Shown here: piece by piece, positions 17,291 to 26,519 of the stretch | Layout: every line of letters begins with the position of its first letter | Numbering within the stretch: the first letter of the stretch is position 1 | Assembly: GCA_003150755.1 (NCBI GenBank) | Contig: QAMT01000002.1 | Coordinates: 434,001-498,000, forward strand | Source: Phascolarctobacterium sp. | GTDB lineage: Bacteria; Bacillota; Negativicutes; Acidaminococcales; Acidaminococcaceae | Length of the DNA: 64,000 nucleotides | Direction of reading: 5' to 3' | Made by a program: the position numbers and the translations under genes | Notes under the pieces: generated by a model | Told to the model about the DNA's origin: nothing | The model's database searches: none | Seen by the model: the letters and a program-made list of their open reading frames with translations, nothing else

Positions 17291-18274
17291 TTATCCCTCC
17301 AACCCAATCAAATATGCGGGGTTTTTACGCACCAAAAAGTCAATTTCGCGCTGCGGAACGCCTTCGTCAAGCAGCTCTTTAATGCAGGTGCGCATACCGT
17401 CAATGGGGTCCGGCATACCGGCCTGCCCCAAATCGGTGGTTATAAAACTGCGCTCCGGGGCAATGCGCACATAGTTTAAAAATTCTTCGCGCGGCTGGCG
17501 CACATATTCCGGCATGGCAGTGCCTTCGCCCCACAAACGGCCGAGATAGCAGTATTCTATGTATGCGCCGTAATCTACGCAGCGTTTAATCTGGTCTGGC
17601 GTCATTTGCCATACTGTTGTGTTGGGGTGCGTTATTACCAGCTTTTTAAAACCCATTTCGTGTGCCTTCTGCGCCATTAAAATACTTTCTTCCGGCGCGG
17701 AATGGCCCGTTGCAAAAATAATACCGTTTTCAGCGCAGATTTCCATAACCTGTACTACTTCCGGCAGCAGCCTGCCGTTTTCCGTAACAGGTATGCCGGT
17801 GCCTTTGGTGCCAAAACAGTTTTGGTGGTACACCGCCGCCTGCGTCGGCATCCAGATGCAGCGGCAGGTTTTGCCGGTTGTTGCCGCCGCCATTTTGGCT
17901 GCGTACACATTTATCTTATCGCCATGGGTAAAATTCATGCAAAAACTGCCAAATACCTCAAAATCCGGCAGCGCCTGGCGGATTAAATAGGCTCTGTCAT
18001 GGCAGCTCCACTCGTTTGATTTGTACATCACGGCGCGGTAACCTACGGCCTTTGCCCGGCGTGCAAAATTGTATTCGTCGCTGCTGCGCGGCTTAACGTC
18101 CGGCGCAAGATGCATGTGGATATCGCATACGCCTTCAAGCAGTTTATCACGCGCAGGCAGGCTGCTGTCCGCCGCTTCTGCCACAGGCATTTTGCCTAAA
18201 CCGTTCATCAGCACAGCGCCGCCTGCGGCAGCGGCAGCACCCTTTAAAAATTCACGTCTTGTCATTGCTTCCAT
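17291..18274 (-). CDS. Tat-exported amidohydrolase-like (DUF6282-type) protein
   Basis: A 327-residue protein with twin-arginine signal TRREFLKGAAA (residues 5-15). The mature part looks like a TIM-barrel metal hydrolase: CDIHMHLAPD with the HxH metal pair (50-59), GHSAPEES with a further His (about 207), VITHPNTT with another His (about 229) and TTDLGQAG with Asp (about 286). This layout matches the DUF6282 branch of the amidohydrolase superfamily, whose substrates are unestablished. Start ATG 18274 has GGAGGG six bases upstream. A terminator hairpin ends only 23 nt upstream of the start. It is translated just ahead of the Fe-S reductase, suggesting a shared periplasmic pathway. Confidence 0.8.
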   Translation of the reverse strand: MEAMTRREFLKGAAAAAGGAVLMNGLGKMPVAEAADSSLPARDKLLEGVCDIHMHLAPDVKPRSSDEYNFARRAKAVGYRAVMYKSNEWSCHDRAYLIRQALPDFEVFGSFCMNFTHGDKINVYAAKMAAATTGKTCRCIWMPTQAAVYHQNCFGTKGTGIPVTENGRLLPEVVQVMEICAENGIIFATGHSAPEESILMAQKAHEMGFKKLVITHPNTTVWQMTPDQIKRCVDYGAYIEYCYLGRLWGEGTAMPEYVRQPREEFLNYVRIAPERSFITTDLGQAGMPDPIDGMRTCIKELLDEGVPQREIDFLVRKNPAYLIGLEG

Positions 18275-18297
18275 TATTTACCCTCCTTTGGCCGCAT

Positions 18298-18333
18298 AAA
18301 AAAAATGCAGGTGCAATTTCTTACACCTACATT
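18298..18333 (-). terminator. Intrinsic terminator between LysR and the Tat operon
   Basis: AATGTAGGTG/CACCTGCATT arms (18333-18324 and 18313-18304) followed by eight T on the minus strand. It sits between the LysR stop and the DUF6282 start, leaving no room for a promoter after it. Confidence 0.85.
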
Positions 18334-18363
18334 TTATTATGAGCAGATTAAATAATCTAATAC

Positions 18364-19254
18364 TTATATTTTATCCCCAGCAATGCCTGTAACGTATGAC
18401 CGCAGCTCCTTAACAAATTCCTCCAGCGCCGGCGCCATCCGCTGGTTCTTTTTCCAAACCAGCACCGTGCCCGTTTTAAGCGTCGGCGAAAGCGGCACAA
18501 ACACCAGGTCGCTGTAAATCTTGCCCATATTAAGGCACAGCACCGAACCTACGCCGCTGCGCGCCATAATGGCTGCGTTTAAAAACAGCGTGTAAGTTGC
18601 TGCAAAATCCATTCTGTCATAATAGCGCCCGAACCAGTTGGCAAGCTCGTTTTTTACCAGGTCGCGTTTGGGTATCAAAAGCGGTTCGCCCAGCAAATCC
18701 TGCGGCTGCACGGCGCTTTTCTGCGCCAGCGGCGAATCACTGCGCACCAAAAGGCCCCACACCTCGCGCTCCGGCATACGCACAAAGCCGTACTTACTTA
18801 CATCTACCGGCTCGGTCAAAAAACCTATGTCCAAAAGCCCGCTTTCCAGGCGCTCTTTCAGGTCATCGGCAATGCCGGAATAAATCATATACTGCACCAG
18901 CGGATACTTGCGGCGGAAAGCAGCCATCGCATCTGCCAGCACCGTCAGGTTGCGCGCTTCGCCGCAGCCGATAGCAATTTCGCCCATCAGGCTGCCTTCC
19001 GTGCGCGATACCTCACGTTCTGTACGCTCGGCAAGTTCCAACAGTTCCTGCGCACGGCGCTTTAACAAAAGGCCCTCATCCGTCAGCGTAATGCGGTGAT
19101 TGGTACGGTAAAACAGCTTAACGCCCAGCTCATCCTCCAGCTGCATCAGCTGGCGCGATAACGTCGGCTGCGTAACGTGCAGAAGGTTAGCGGCGCGCGT
19201 AATGTTTTCCTCGCGCGCAACCATTAAAAAATATTTCAAAATGCGTAGTTCCAT
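18364..19254 (-). CDS. LysR-family transcriptional regulator
   Basis: A 296-residue regulator counted from the ATG at 19254. A longer in-frame start at 19317 would add 21 residues that do not belong to the family. The ATG at 19254 is preceded by AGGTG and gives the classical N-terminus MELRILKYFLMVA. The helix-turn-helix lies at about 17-40 (ITRAANLLHVTQPTLSRQL) and the effector domain at about 90-290. It precedes the Tat-exported amidohydrolase and aldo/keto reductase genes on the same strand, which are its probable targets. Confidence 0.9.
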   Translation of the reverse strand: MELRILKYFLMVAREENITRAANLLHVTQPTLSRQLMQLEDELGVKLFYRTNHRITLTDEGLLLKRRAQELLELAERTEREVSRTEGSLMGEIAIGCGEARNLTVLADAMAAFRRKYPLVQYMIYSGIADDLKERLESGLLDIGFLTEPVDVSKYGFVRMPEREVWGLLVRSDSPLAQKSAVQPQDLLGEPLLIPKRDLVKNELANWFGRYYDRMDFAATYTLFLNAAIMARSGVGSVLCLNMGKIYSDLVFVPLSPTLKTGTVLVWKKNQRMAPALEEFVKELRSYVTGIAGDKI

Positions 19255-19457
19255 CGGTAACACCTGCCTTGCATACTTCTTTATATTTATTGTAAGGAAA
19301 TTTTCACTCCCGCGCAAGTTGGAGGATGGTTAAAGGGCAGCTTTACAAAGCAATTATCATGTGTTTTAATATAGCTAAGTAAATGTCAGTAAAAATAAAC
19401 AAAACTTTTTGCTTGAATTTATCTATTTGGATTTTGATTATAAACGGAGTTTCAAAC

Positions 19458-20462
19458 ATGAATATAAGTAAATTTAAATTTTTAGTATATAAATCCGCTC
19501 AGGAAGATGTTTCTGTAAACGCAATTATAAAGGACGATACCATCTGGCTCACGCAAAAAGCTATGGCTGAGTTGTTTGGCGTTAATATTCCTGCTATTTC
19601 TAAACATCTTCAAAATATTTATCAGGAGCAGGAATTATCACAAAACTCAACTATTTCCAAAATGGAAATAGTTCAAACAGAAGGCACTCGCTCTGTAAAA
19701 CGAAATGTAGATTTTTATAACCTCGACGCCATAATTTCTGTTGGTTATCGCGTAAATTCACACCGGGCTACACAATTCCGCATCTGGGCAACACAGGTTT
19801 TAAAAGAATATATGCTTAAAGGCTTTGTTTTGGATGATGACCGCTTAAAACAGGGCAAAACAGCTTTTGGCCAGGATTTTTTCCGCGAATTACTGGAACG
19901 CGTCCGTTCTATCCGCGCCAGCGAACGTAGAATTTGGCAGCAAATTACTGACATTTTTGCTGAATGCAGCATTGATTACGATAAAAACTCCCCTATAACA
20001 CGTGAGTTTTACGCTATGGTTCAAAATAAATTTCATTATGCCATAACCGGCAAAACAGCTGCTGAAATAATTTATGATAATGCCGACAGAAATAAAGAAA
20101 ATATGGGGCTTACTACCTGGAAACACGCGCCTGGCGGCAGAATTTTGCAATCTGATGTAATTGTTGCCAAAAATTATCTTGATGAAAAGCAAATACGACG
20201 TTTGGAACGTGCAGTATCAGGCTATTTTGATTATGTAGAAGATTTAATAGAAGATGAACATATTTTTACAATGAAAGATTTTGCCGATAGTATCAACGCA
20301 TTTCTTTCATTCCGCAGGTTTGATATTTTGGAAACCAAAGGACGCATTTCCAAAAAAGCAGCCGATAAAAAGGCTATTCAGGAATACACCGAATTCAACA
20401 AAACGCAAAAACTCACATCTGATTTTGATAAGTTCATTAAAGAATTGCCGCAAAAACTCTGA
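19458..20462 (+). CDS. RhuM family protein
   Basis: A 334-residue protein from the ATG at 19458 (GGAG eight bases upstream). An upstream ATG at 19383 would add 25 unrelated residues. Family hallmarks are a KFKFLVYKSA start, the DDTIWLTQKAMAELFGVNIPAISKHL DNA-binding-like segment split across residues 27-52, RNVDFYNLDAIISVGYRVNS, and a C-terminal part beginning near 190. RhuM proteins are widespread on Salmonella islands and mobile regions. Their biochemical role is unestablished and a DNA-binding or addiction role is guessed at best. Base composition is more A+T-rich than its neighbours and the gene lies beside tRNA-Lys, both signs of transfer. Confidence 0.85.
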   Translation: MNISKFKFLVYKSAQEDVSVNAIIKDDTIWLTQKAMAELFGVNIPAISKHLQNIYQEQELSQNSTISKMEIVQTEGTRSVKRNVDFYNLDAIISVGYRVNSHRATQFRIWATQVLKEYMLKGFVLDDDRLKQGKTAFGQDFFRELLERVRSIRASERRIWQQITDIFAECSIDYDKNSPITREFYAMVQNKFHYAITGKTAAEIIYDNADRNKENMGLTTWKHAPGGRILQSDVIVAKNYLDEKQIRRLERAVSGYFDYVEDLIEDEHIFTMKDFADSINAFLSFRRFDILETKGRISKKAADKKAIQEYTEFNKTQKLTSDFDKFIKELPQKL

Positions 20463-20520
20463 AACATTATTTAAATTTAATTATAACCGCCAAATTGATA
20501 AAGCCTTAAATTAGTAGCAA

Positions 20521-20558
20521 AAAACGCTGTACCCGTATGGATACAGCGTTTAAATTTT
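20521..20558. terminator. Bidirectional terminator between rhuM and tRNA-Lys
   Basis: AAACGCTGTA/TACAGCGTTT arms (20522-20531 and 20542-20551) with T-runs on both strands. It ends the RhuM gene and the tRNA transcript. Confidence 0.88.
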
Positions 20559-20584
20559 TTATGAAATTTTCCATAAAATAAAAA

Positions 20585-20660
20585 TGGTGATCCACCCGAG
20601 ACTCGAACTCGGGACACCCTGATTAAAAGTCAGGTGCTCTACCGACTGAGCTAGTGGATC
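20585..20660 (-). tRNA. tRNA-Lys (anticodon TTT)
   Basis: A 76-nt cloverleaf read on the minus strand. The acceptor pairs GATCCAC with GTGGATC, the D arm contains AGCTCAGTCGGTAGAGC, the anticodon loop is CTTTTAA in a CTGA/TCAG stem, and the T arm contains GTTCGAGTC. The CCA end is encoded (20587-20585). A consensus promoter lies about 44 bp upstream. Confidence 0.97.
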
Positions 20661-20703
20661 ACATCCGTTGTTAAAACGTCAAGCCCGTTTCAGCAACAAA
20701 ATT

Positions 20704-20732
20704 ATTATACAAATTATATACTGTTTTGTCAA
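20704..20732 (-). promoter_or_regulatory. Consensus promoter of tRNA-Lys
   Basis: Perfect TTGACA (20732-20727), 17-bp spacer and perfect TATAAT (20709-20704) on the minus strand. Confidence 0.85.
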
Positions 20733-20761
20733 CAGCTTTTCTGATAAAATTTTACAATTTT

Positions 20762-21934
20762 TTATACAGCTACGCTCACACTGCTTCTGCCGGCATAAAT
20801 CCGGGCGCAGATAAACATAAAACACAACGCCAGAAAGATAATGCCGCCGAGCATCATACTGCCAATGCCGAAGGCAGCAATAATTTCGCCGCACAGCATA
20901 GTGCCGAAGGTTGTGCCAAGGTTAGCCGCCGTTAAAAACAGGCCGTTGGCAAAATCGGGCGCTTCCGGCGCGGCAGAAGTAATCCAGTACTGGTTGATGT
21001 TGACGTTGATGCCGCCCAAAATGCCCCACACCAGCGTAATGGCAAACACTGCCCAGGCAGAACTGCCTGCAAAATACAAAGCCGCAAACACCGCTGCCAG
21101 CGCAGGAGCAAACAGCACCGCCGTGCGCAGGGGCGCTTTGGTTAAAAGCCTGCCGCCGATAACATTACCCAAAATATTGGCGGAGCCGTAAATTAAAAGC
21201 ACCATGCTGATGCTGTTCCACGAAAGGTGCGTAACATTTTCCAAAAAGCCCGATAAAAAGCTGAACACGCCGAACACTGCGCCGTTCATAAAAATAATGC
21301 CGATGATAGACAGAATTAAAACCGGGCGTTTTAACAGACCCAGCTGCTCGCGGCATGAAACGCGCCCTTCCACCGGCAAATCCGGTACAAAAACAAGCGT
21401 TGCCAAAAACGCCGCCAGATTGCCCGCCGCAAAAACCGCCATGGCCGCATCAAGCGAAAAATTGCTGGCAACAAAGCTGCTTATGGGCACGCCCAGCACC
21501 ATGCCCGCCGATACGCCGACGATAACGCGCGCCACAGACTTTAAGCGGTCCTCTTCCGCCGCCGATGCCGCCGCTACGGAAAACGCCAGCGAGCAGTACA
21601 CCGGGTGAAAAATTGCCGGTACAATGCGCGCCGCAAGGGCAACGGCAAAATTGTCCGTAAAAATGCTTACAATGTTGCCCGCCGCAAACACGCCCAGCAC
21701 CCACAACATCATTTTTTTGCGGTTTACACCGGAAAACACCAGCGGCAGCACCGGCCCGGAAAACGCCACTGCCAGCGCAAACAGGCTGATTAACAGCCCC
21801 GCCCGGGTAATAGTAACGCCAAAGCGCTCCGCCAAAAGCGGCAAAATGCCGATAACACCCATTTCGGTATTGATGATGCTGAACACGCCGACCGTCAGTA
21901 TAAAAATCAAAAGATTATTGCCCTTTGCTTTCAA
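20762..21934 (-). CDS. Major facilitator superfamily transporter (AraJ/DHA1-like)
   Basis: About 390 residues with 12 predicted membrane helices. The loop after helix 2 carries GVNRKKMMLWVLG, a variant of the MFS signature (normally RxGRR). The family includes sugar-efflux and drug-efflux permeases of the inner membrane driven by proton exchange. I place the start at TTG 21934, since GGAGGG lies 7 bases upstream. An in-frame TTG at 21949 lacks a ribosome site. The gene is monocistronic. Exported substrate cannot be read from the sequence. Confidence 0.88.
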   Translation of the reverse strand: MKAKGNNLLIFILTVGVFSIINTEMGVIGILPLLAERFGVTITRAGLLISLFALAVAFSGPVLPLVFSGVNRKKMMLWVLGVFAAGNIVSIFTDNFAVALAARIVPAIFHPVYCSLAFSVAAASAAEEDRLKSVARVIVGVSAGMVLGVPISSFVASNFSLDAAMAVFAAGNLAAFLATLVFVPDLPVEGRVSCREQLGLLKRPVLILSIIGIIFMNGAVFGVFSFLSGFLENVTHLSWNSISMVLLIYGSANILGNVIGGRLLTKAPLRTAVLFAPALAAVFAALYFAGSSAWAVFAITLVWGILGGINVNINQYWITSAAPEAPDFANGLFLTAANLGTTFGTMLCGEIIAAFGIGSMMLGGIIFLALCFMFICARIYAGRSSVSVAV

Positions 21935-22264
21935 TATTATACCCTCCAATTTATTGCCGAAGATTTTGTAATAATTATAAAAGCGCAGATTTAAAAGAAC
22001 AAATACTTAATTTCAATATACTTTATGCTTTGAAAGCATATAATTTAAAAGTGACGGAACTTTTATCAAAACTGTTTACAAAATGTAAAATCAGTGTTAT
22101 ATATTAGTTAAAGTAAGCAGAAACTAACTGAATGTTTTTTATTATTTCTTTTTATACTTTTTAAAGTAAAATACTGGAAATTATGTCTAATTTGTGATAT
22201 TATTGAAAGCAGACGCAAAATTAAGTTAGTATCAACAAACAACTTCCCAACGGAGGATTTTTAT
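21935..22264. other. A+T-rich divergent intergenic region
   Basis: No gene. It holds short palindromes ATGCTTTGAAAGCAT (about 22027-22041), TACTTTTTAAAGTA (about 22155-22168) and TTAGTT/AACTAA arms near 22108-22130. These could be operators for the divergent MFS and activase genes. GGAGG before 22265 is the ribosome site of the activase. Confidence 0.35.
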
Positions 22265-25183
22265 ATGCAGATAGGTTTGGATATCGGCAGCACCACTGTA
22301 AAAATAGCTGTGCTGGATGATGCCGGCAAACTGCTTTTCAGTAAATATGCCCGTCATGCCAGCCGCATTACGGAAACAATCAAAACAATTTTAGAAGAAC
22401 TTGCACAGCAAATGCCCTGGCTTAAAACCGCGCGCCTTGCCATCAGCGGCAGCGCCGGTATTGGCGTGGCGGAAGGCTGCGGCGTTCAGTTTGTGCAGGA
22501 GGTTTTTGCCGAAAAAATCTGCACGGAGCGCCTGAACCCTAATACCGACGTTGTTATTGAGCTGGGCGGCGAGGACGCCAAGATGCTGTTTTTGGGCCGC
22601 CATTTTGATGCGCGCATGAACGACAGCTGCGCGGGCGGCACCGGCGCATTTATCGACCAGATGGCCTCGCTTTTGAACGTGCCTACCGAAGAACTTGACA
22701 GGCTGGCCGCTACCGCCAAAACCCGGTACACCATTGCCAGCCGCTGCGGCGTGTTTGCCAAAAGCGACATTCAGCCGCTGCTGAACCAGGGCGCTGAAAA
22801 AAACGACCTGGCCGCCAGCATTTTGGACGCTGTTGCCAGCCAGGCAGTAACCGGGCTTGCCAAAGGCCGCCCCATTAAGGGCAACGTACTTTACCTGGGC
22901 GGTCCGCTGACCTTTTTTGCCTGCCTGCGCGCCAGCTTTGACAAGATTTTGAATTTAACCGGCACCTGCCCGGAAAATAGTTTATATTACGTAGCTATGG
23001 GCTGCGCTTTTTGCGCGGAACACACGGTTGACCTGACGACGCTGATTGACAAGATGCGCGCCGCCGATGCCAGCCGCGAATTTGACCACCTGCCGCCGCT
23101 GTTTAAAAACATGGACGAGTACGACGCTTTTACTGCGCGCCACACCCGCGACAATGTGCCGCGCGGCGACATTACCACCGCTACCGAGGCATATCTCGGC
23201 ATCGACAGCGGCAGTACCACCATCAAAATCGCCGCCGTTGCCCCGGACGGCAAACTGCTGGATTCCTTCTACCAGAGCAACAAGGGCAATCCGGTTATCG
23301 CCGTGCGCGATTATTTAACCGATTTTTACACCAAATACCCGCAGTGCAAAATTATTGCCAGCGCCGTTACCGGCTATGGCGAAGAACTGATAAAACACGC
23401 TTTCCACGCTGATTTTGGCATTGTGGAAACGATGGCGCATTTTATTGCCGCCAAAAGCCTGTTGCCGGAGGTTGACTTTATCCTTGATATCGGCGGGCAG
23501 GATATTAAGTGCTTGAAAATACATAACGGCTGCATCGACAACATCTTTTTGAACGAAGCCTGCTCCAGCGGGTGCGGCAGCTTTTTGCAGACCTTTGCCG
23601 GCATCCTCGGTTACAGCGCGGAGGATTTTGCCAAAATAGGCCTGTTTGCCGATAAACCCGTGGACCTTGGCAGCCGCTGCACCGTATTTATGAACAGCAA
23701 CGTCAAGCAGGCGCAAAAAGACGGCGCATCCGTCGCCAACATCAGCGCCGGGCTGTGCATCAGCATTGTCAAAAACGCGCTGTTCAAGGTTATCCGCCCC
23801 ACCAGCGCAGAGGATTTGGGCAAGCACATTGTAGTGCAGGGCGGCACTTTTATGAACAACTGCGTGCTGCGCGCCTTTGAGCAAGAATTGCAGCTTGAAG
23901 TTGTGCGCCCGGATATTGCAGGGCTGATGGGCGCTTACGGCGCGGCGCTTTACGCTATGGAGCGCCAGCAGCTGCACGGCGAACCTACCACGCTCATCGG
24001 GCTGGAGCAACTGCGCAGCTTCACACACACGGTCAAATCTGTAACCTGCGGCCTGTGCAGCAACCACTGCCACTTAACCGTCAACATCTTTGCCGACGGC
24101 AAACCCTATATCAGCGGCAACCGCTGCGAGCGCCCGGTAACGCACTGCGCGCCCAACGACAGCATGAACCTGTACCGCTACAAATTGCAGCTATTGGAAG
24201 AATTTAAGCCCGTACCCGGCAAGCGCGGCAAAATAGGCCTGCCGATGGGGCTTAACATGTACGAGCTGCTGCCGTTCTGGCACACCTTTTTTACAACGCT
24301 TGGCTTTGAGGTTATAACAAGCCCCATTAACGATAAAACGATTTTCCAGCGCGGGCAGAACACTATCCCCAGCGATACTGTATGCTACCCCGCCAAAATG
24401 ATGCACGGCCATATCAAATGGCTGCTGGCCCAGGGGCTGACAAGCATTTTTTACCCCTGCATGACCTACAACGTCGATGAGGACACCTCGCAGAACTGCT
24501 ACAACTGCCCGGTGGTTGCCTACTACCCGGAAGTTTTGGCGGCCAATATCGAAGAACTCAAAAACATTCACTTCTTTTACAATTACCTTGGCCTGCTTGA
24601 TAAAAAGCTGCTTGCCAAAGAGCTATACCAGATGCTGCACCCCGTTTACACGGATTTAAGCGAAAAAGAAATCAAAAACGCGCTTACACCGGCCTACAAA
24701 GCCTACCACGGTTTTGAGGACAAGGTTAAGGCGCAGGGCAAGGTTATCATTGCCGAAGCCCGCAGCAAAAACATGCCGATTGTGGTACTGGCAGGGCGCC
24801 CCTACCACACCGACCCGAAAATCAACCACGGCATCGACCGCCTGATTACGGGGCTTGGAGCAGCGCTTATCAGCGAAGATTCCGTCAGCAGCGAAATCGG
24901 CCGCAAGGACCTGAACAAAGACCTTGAAGTTTTAAACCAGTGGACCTACCACAGCAGGCTGTACGCCGCTGCTAAATACACGGCGGAAAACAGCGACATG
25001 AACATGGTGCAGCTTGTAAGCTTCGGCTGCGGCTGCGACGCTATAACTTCTGATGAATGCCGGCGCATTCTGGAAGAAAATGACAAGATTTACACCGAAA
25101 TTAAAATTGACGACATTGAAAACCTCGGCGCTGCACGCATCAGGCTGCGCAGCCTGTTTGCCGCCTTGGGCTTTGAATGCTGA
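22265..25183 (+). CDS. Giant BadF/BcrA-type activase with DUF2229 (2-hydroxyacyl-CoA dehydratase activator family)
   Basis: A 972-residue protein. Two tandem ASKHA ATPase modules are visible. Module 1 has GLDIGSTTVKIAV at 4-16, GGEDAK, the cluster ligand site SCAGGTGAF and CGVFAKSD. Module 2 has GIDSGSTTIKIAA near 317, GGQDIK, ACSSGCGSF and CTVFMNSN. A cysteine-rich bridge (TCGLCSNHC near 595) precedes DUF2229 and a dehydratase-like half (CYPAKMMHGH, YPCMTYN, FGCGCDA). Family members use ATP to drive low-potential electrons through a 4Fe-4S cluster into a dehydratase-type partner. The double-length fused form is common in anaerobes but its partner reaction is not established. It is followed 25 bp later by its probable partner. 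Confidence 0.9.
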   Translation: MQIGLDIGSTTVKIAVLDDAGKLLFSKYARHASRITETIKTILEELAQQMPWLKTARLAISGSAGIGVAEGCGVQFVQEVFAEKICTERLNPNTDVVIELGGEDAKMLFLGRHFDARMNDSCAGGTGAFIDQMASLLNVPTEELDRLAATAKTRYTIASRCGVFAKSDIQPLLNQGAEKNDLAASILDAVASQAVTGLAKGRPIKGNVLYLGGPLTFFACLRASFDKILNLTGTCPENSLYYVAMGCAFCAEHTVDLTTLIDKMRAADASREFDHLPPLFKNMDEYDAFTARHTRDNVPRGDITTATEAYLGIDSGSTTIKIAAVAPDGKLLDSFYQSNKGNPVIAVRDYLTDFYTKYPQCKIIASAVTGYGEELIKHAFHADFGIVETMAHFIAAKSLLPEVDFILDIGGQDIKCLKIHNGCIDNIFLNEACSSGCGSFLQTFAGILGYSAEDFAKIGLFADKPVDLGSRCTVFMNSNVKQAQKDGASVANISAGLCISIVKNALFKVIRPTSAEDLGKHIVVQGGTFMNNCVLRAFEQELQLEVVRPDIAGLMGAYGAALYAMERQQLHGEPTTLIGLEQLRSFTHTVKSVTCGLCSNHCHLTVNIFADGKPYISGNRCERPVTHCAPNDSMNLYRYKLQLLEEFKPVPGKRGKIGLPMGLNMYELLPFWHTFFTTLGFEVITSPINDKTIFQRGQNTIPSDTVCYPAKMMHGHIKWLLAQGLTSIFYPCMTYNVDEDTSQNCYNCPVVAYYPEVLAANIEELKNIHFFYNYLGLLDKKLLAKELYQMLHPVYTDLSEKEIKNALTPAYKAYHGFEDKVKAQGKVIIAEARSKNMPIVVLAGRPYHTDPKINHGIDRLITGLGAALISEDSVSSEIGRKDLNKDLEVLNQWTYHSRLYAAAKYTAENSDMNMVQLVSFGCGCDAITSDECRRILEENDKIYTEIKIDDIENLGAARIRLRSLFAALGFEC

Positions 25184-25207
25184 AATATTTTTGAAGGAGC
25201 AACTTTT

Positions 25208-26443
25208 ATGTCAGAACATGCTTTGCCGGTTTTTACCAAAGAGATGAAAGCCACGCATACCATTCTCGTGCCGGGTATGCTGCCGTTTCATTTCGCGCTG
25301 CTGCGCTCGGCGCTGCAAAGCTGCGGCTACAAGGCAGAAATTTTGCAGAACACCGGCCGCGAGGTTGTAGAAACCGGCTTAAAATACGTCAACAGCGATA
25401 TTTGCTACCCGGCGCTGCTCGTAATCGGGCAGATTATCAACGCGCTGGAAAGCGGCAAATACGACCTTAACAAAACCGCCGTTATCCTTTCGCAGACAGG
25501 CGGCGGCTGCCGTGCCTCCAACTATATTTACCTGCTGCGCAAAGGTATGGAAAAGGCGGGCTTCGGCAATATACCGATTATCAGCCTTAACGTCAACGGC
25601 ATGAACGAGCAGCCCGGTTTTGATTTGAACATTACCATGCTGCGCAAATTTATGGCGGCCGTTATTTACGGCGACACGCTGATGTACCTGGCCAACAAAA
25701 CCCGCCCCTACGAAACAATTAAAGGCGCGGTAGACGAGCTGGCAGGCAAATGGCTTAACAAACTGGAAACCGCCTTTATGGAAGGCAAGGCCCAGGCCAC
25801 CAGCACCATGAAGCAGCTTTCCAAAGCGCTGGCCGAAGATTTTGCCGCCCTGCCGCAAAAGGCCGAGCATAAAATAAAAGTCGGCATCGTCGGCGAAATT
25901 TACATTAAATATGCCGGGCTTGGCAACAACAACCTGGAACAGTTTTTGCAGAAGCAGAACTGCGAATATATGCTGCCCGGGCTCCTCAACTTTATTATGT
26001 ACTGCGCCGATACCTACCTGACGGATTACAAACTGTACGGCGGCAAGTTTTTTAAATACGGCATTTCCAAAATGGCAATGATGTACTTAAAACGCCTGGA
26101 AAAAATCATGCTGCACGCGCTTGATACCAAACCCTTCAAGCCGCCTGCGTCTTACGAAGAAACCAAAGCGCTGGTCAAAGACGTTATCGGCTATGGCAAC
26201 AATATGGGCGAAGGCTGGCTTTTAACGGCAGAAATGCTGGAACTTGCCAAAAGCGGCTACAACAACATCATCTGCGCACAGCCCTTCGGCTGCCTGCCCA
26301 ACCACATCGCCGGGCGCGGCATGCTTAACAAAATCAAAGAAATTGCCGAAAACGCCAACATCCTGCCGATTGACTACGATTCGAGCGCCTCGAAGGTTAA
26401 CCAAGAAAACCGCATTAAGCTGATGCTGGCAACGGCTGAATAA
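25208..26443 (+). CDS. 2-hydroxyacyl-CoA dehydratase-like iron-sulfur protein, partner of the activase
   Basis: A 411-residue cytoplasmic protein of the HgdB/BcrB/DUF2229-partner type. Conserved cysteines that could ligate an Fe-S cluster are in DICYPALLVIGQ (about 60-71), GGGCRASNY (about 98-106) and CAQPFGCLPNHI (about 357-368). Ribosome site AAGGAG precedes ATG 25208. It forms an operon with the giant activase. The family includes genuine dehydratases and double-cubane-cluster reductases, and the sequence alone does not decide between them. No CoA-handling gene for a classical 2-hydroxyacyl-CoA substrate sits beside it. Confidence 0.85.
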   Translation: MSEHALPVFTKEMKATHTILVPGMLPFHFALLRSALQSCGYKAEILQNTGREVVETGLKYVNSDICYPALLVIGQIINALESGKYDLNKTAVILSQTGGGCRASNYIYLLRKGMEKAGFGNIPIISLNVNGMNEQPGFDLNITMLRKFMAAVIYGDTLMYLANKTRPYETIKGAVDELAGKWLNKLETAFMEGKAQATSTMKQLSKALAEDFAALPQKAEHKIKVGIVGEIYIKYAGLGNNNLEQFLQKQNCEYMLPGLLNFIMYCADTYLTDYKLYGGKFFKYGISKMAMMYLKRLEKIMLHALDTKPFKPPASYEETKALVKDVIGYGNNMGEGWLLTAEMLELAKSGYNNIICAQPFGCLPNHIAGRGMLNKIKEIAENANILPIDYDSSASKVNQENRIKLMLATAE

Positions 26444-26456
26444 AACGCATAAAAAT

Positions 26457-26488
26457 AACCTCGCTTACCATCTGGTAAACGAGGTTTT
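26457..26488. terminator. Bidirectional terminator
   Basis: AACCTCGCTTACC and GGTAAACGAGGTT arms around an ATCT loop with a T-run on the plus strand, between convergent genes. Confidence 0.85.
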
Positions 26489-26519
26489 AGTTTTATTTTG
26501 GTTTTGACTGGCGCTTAAA

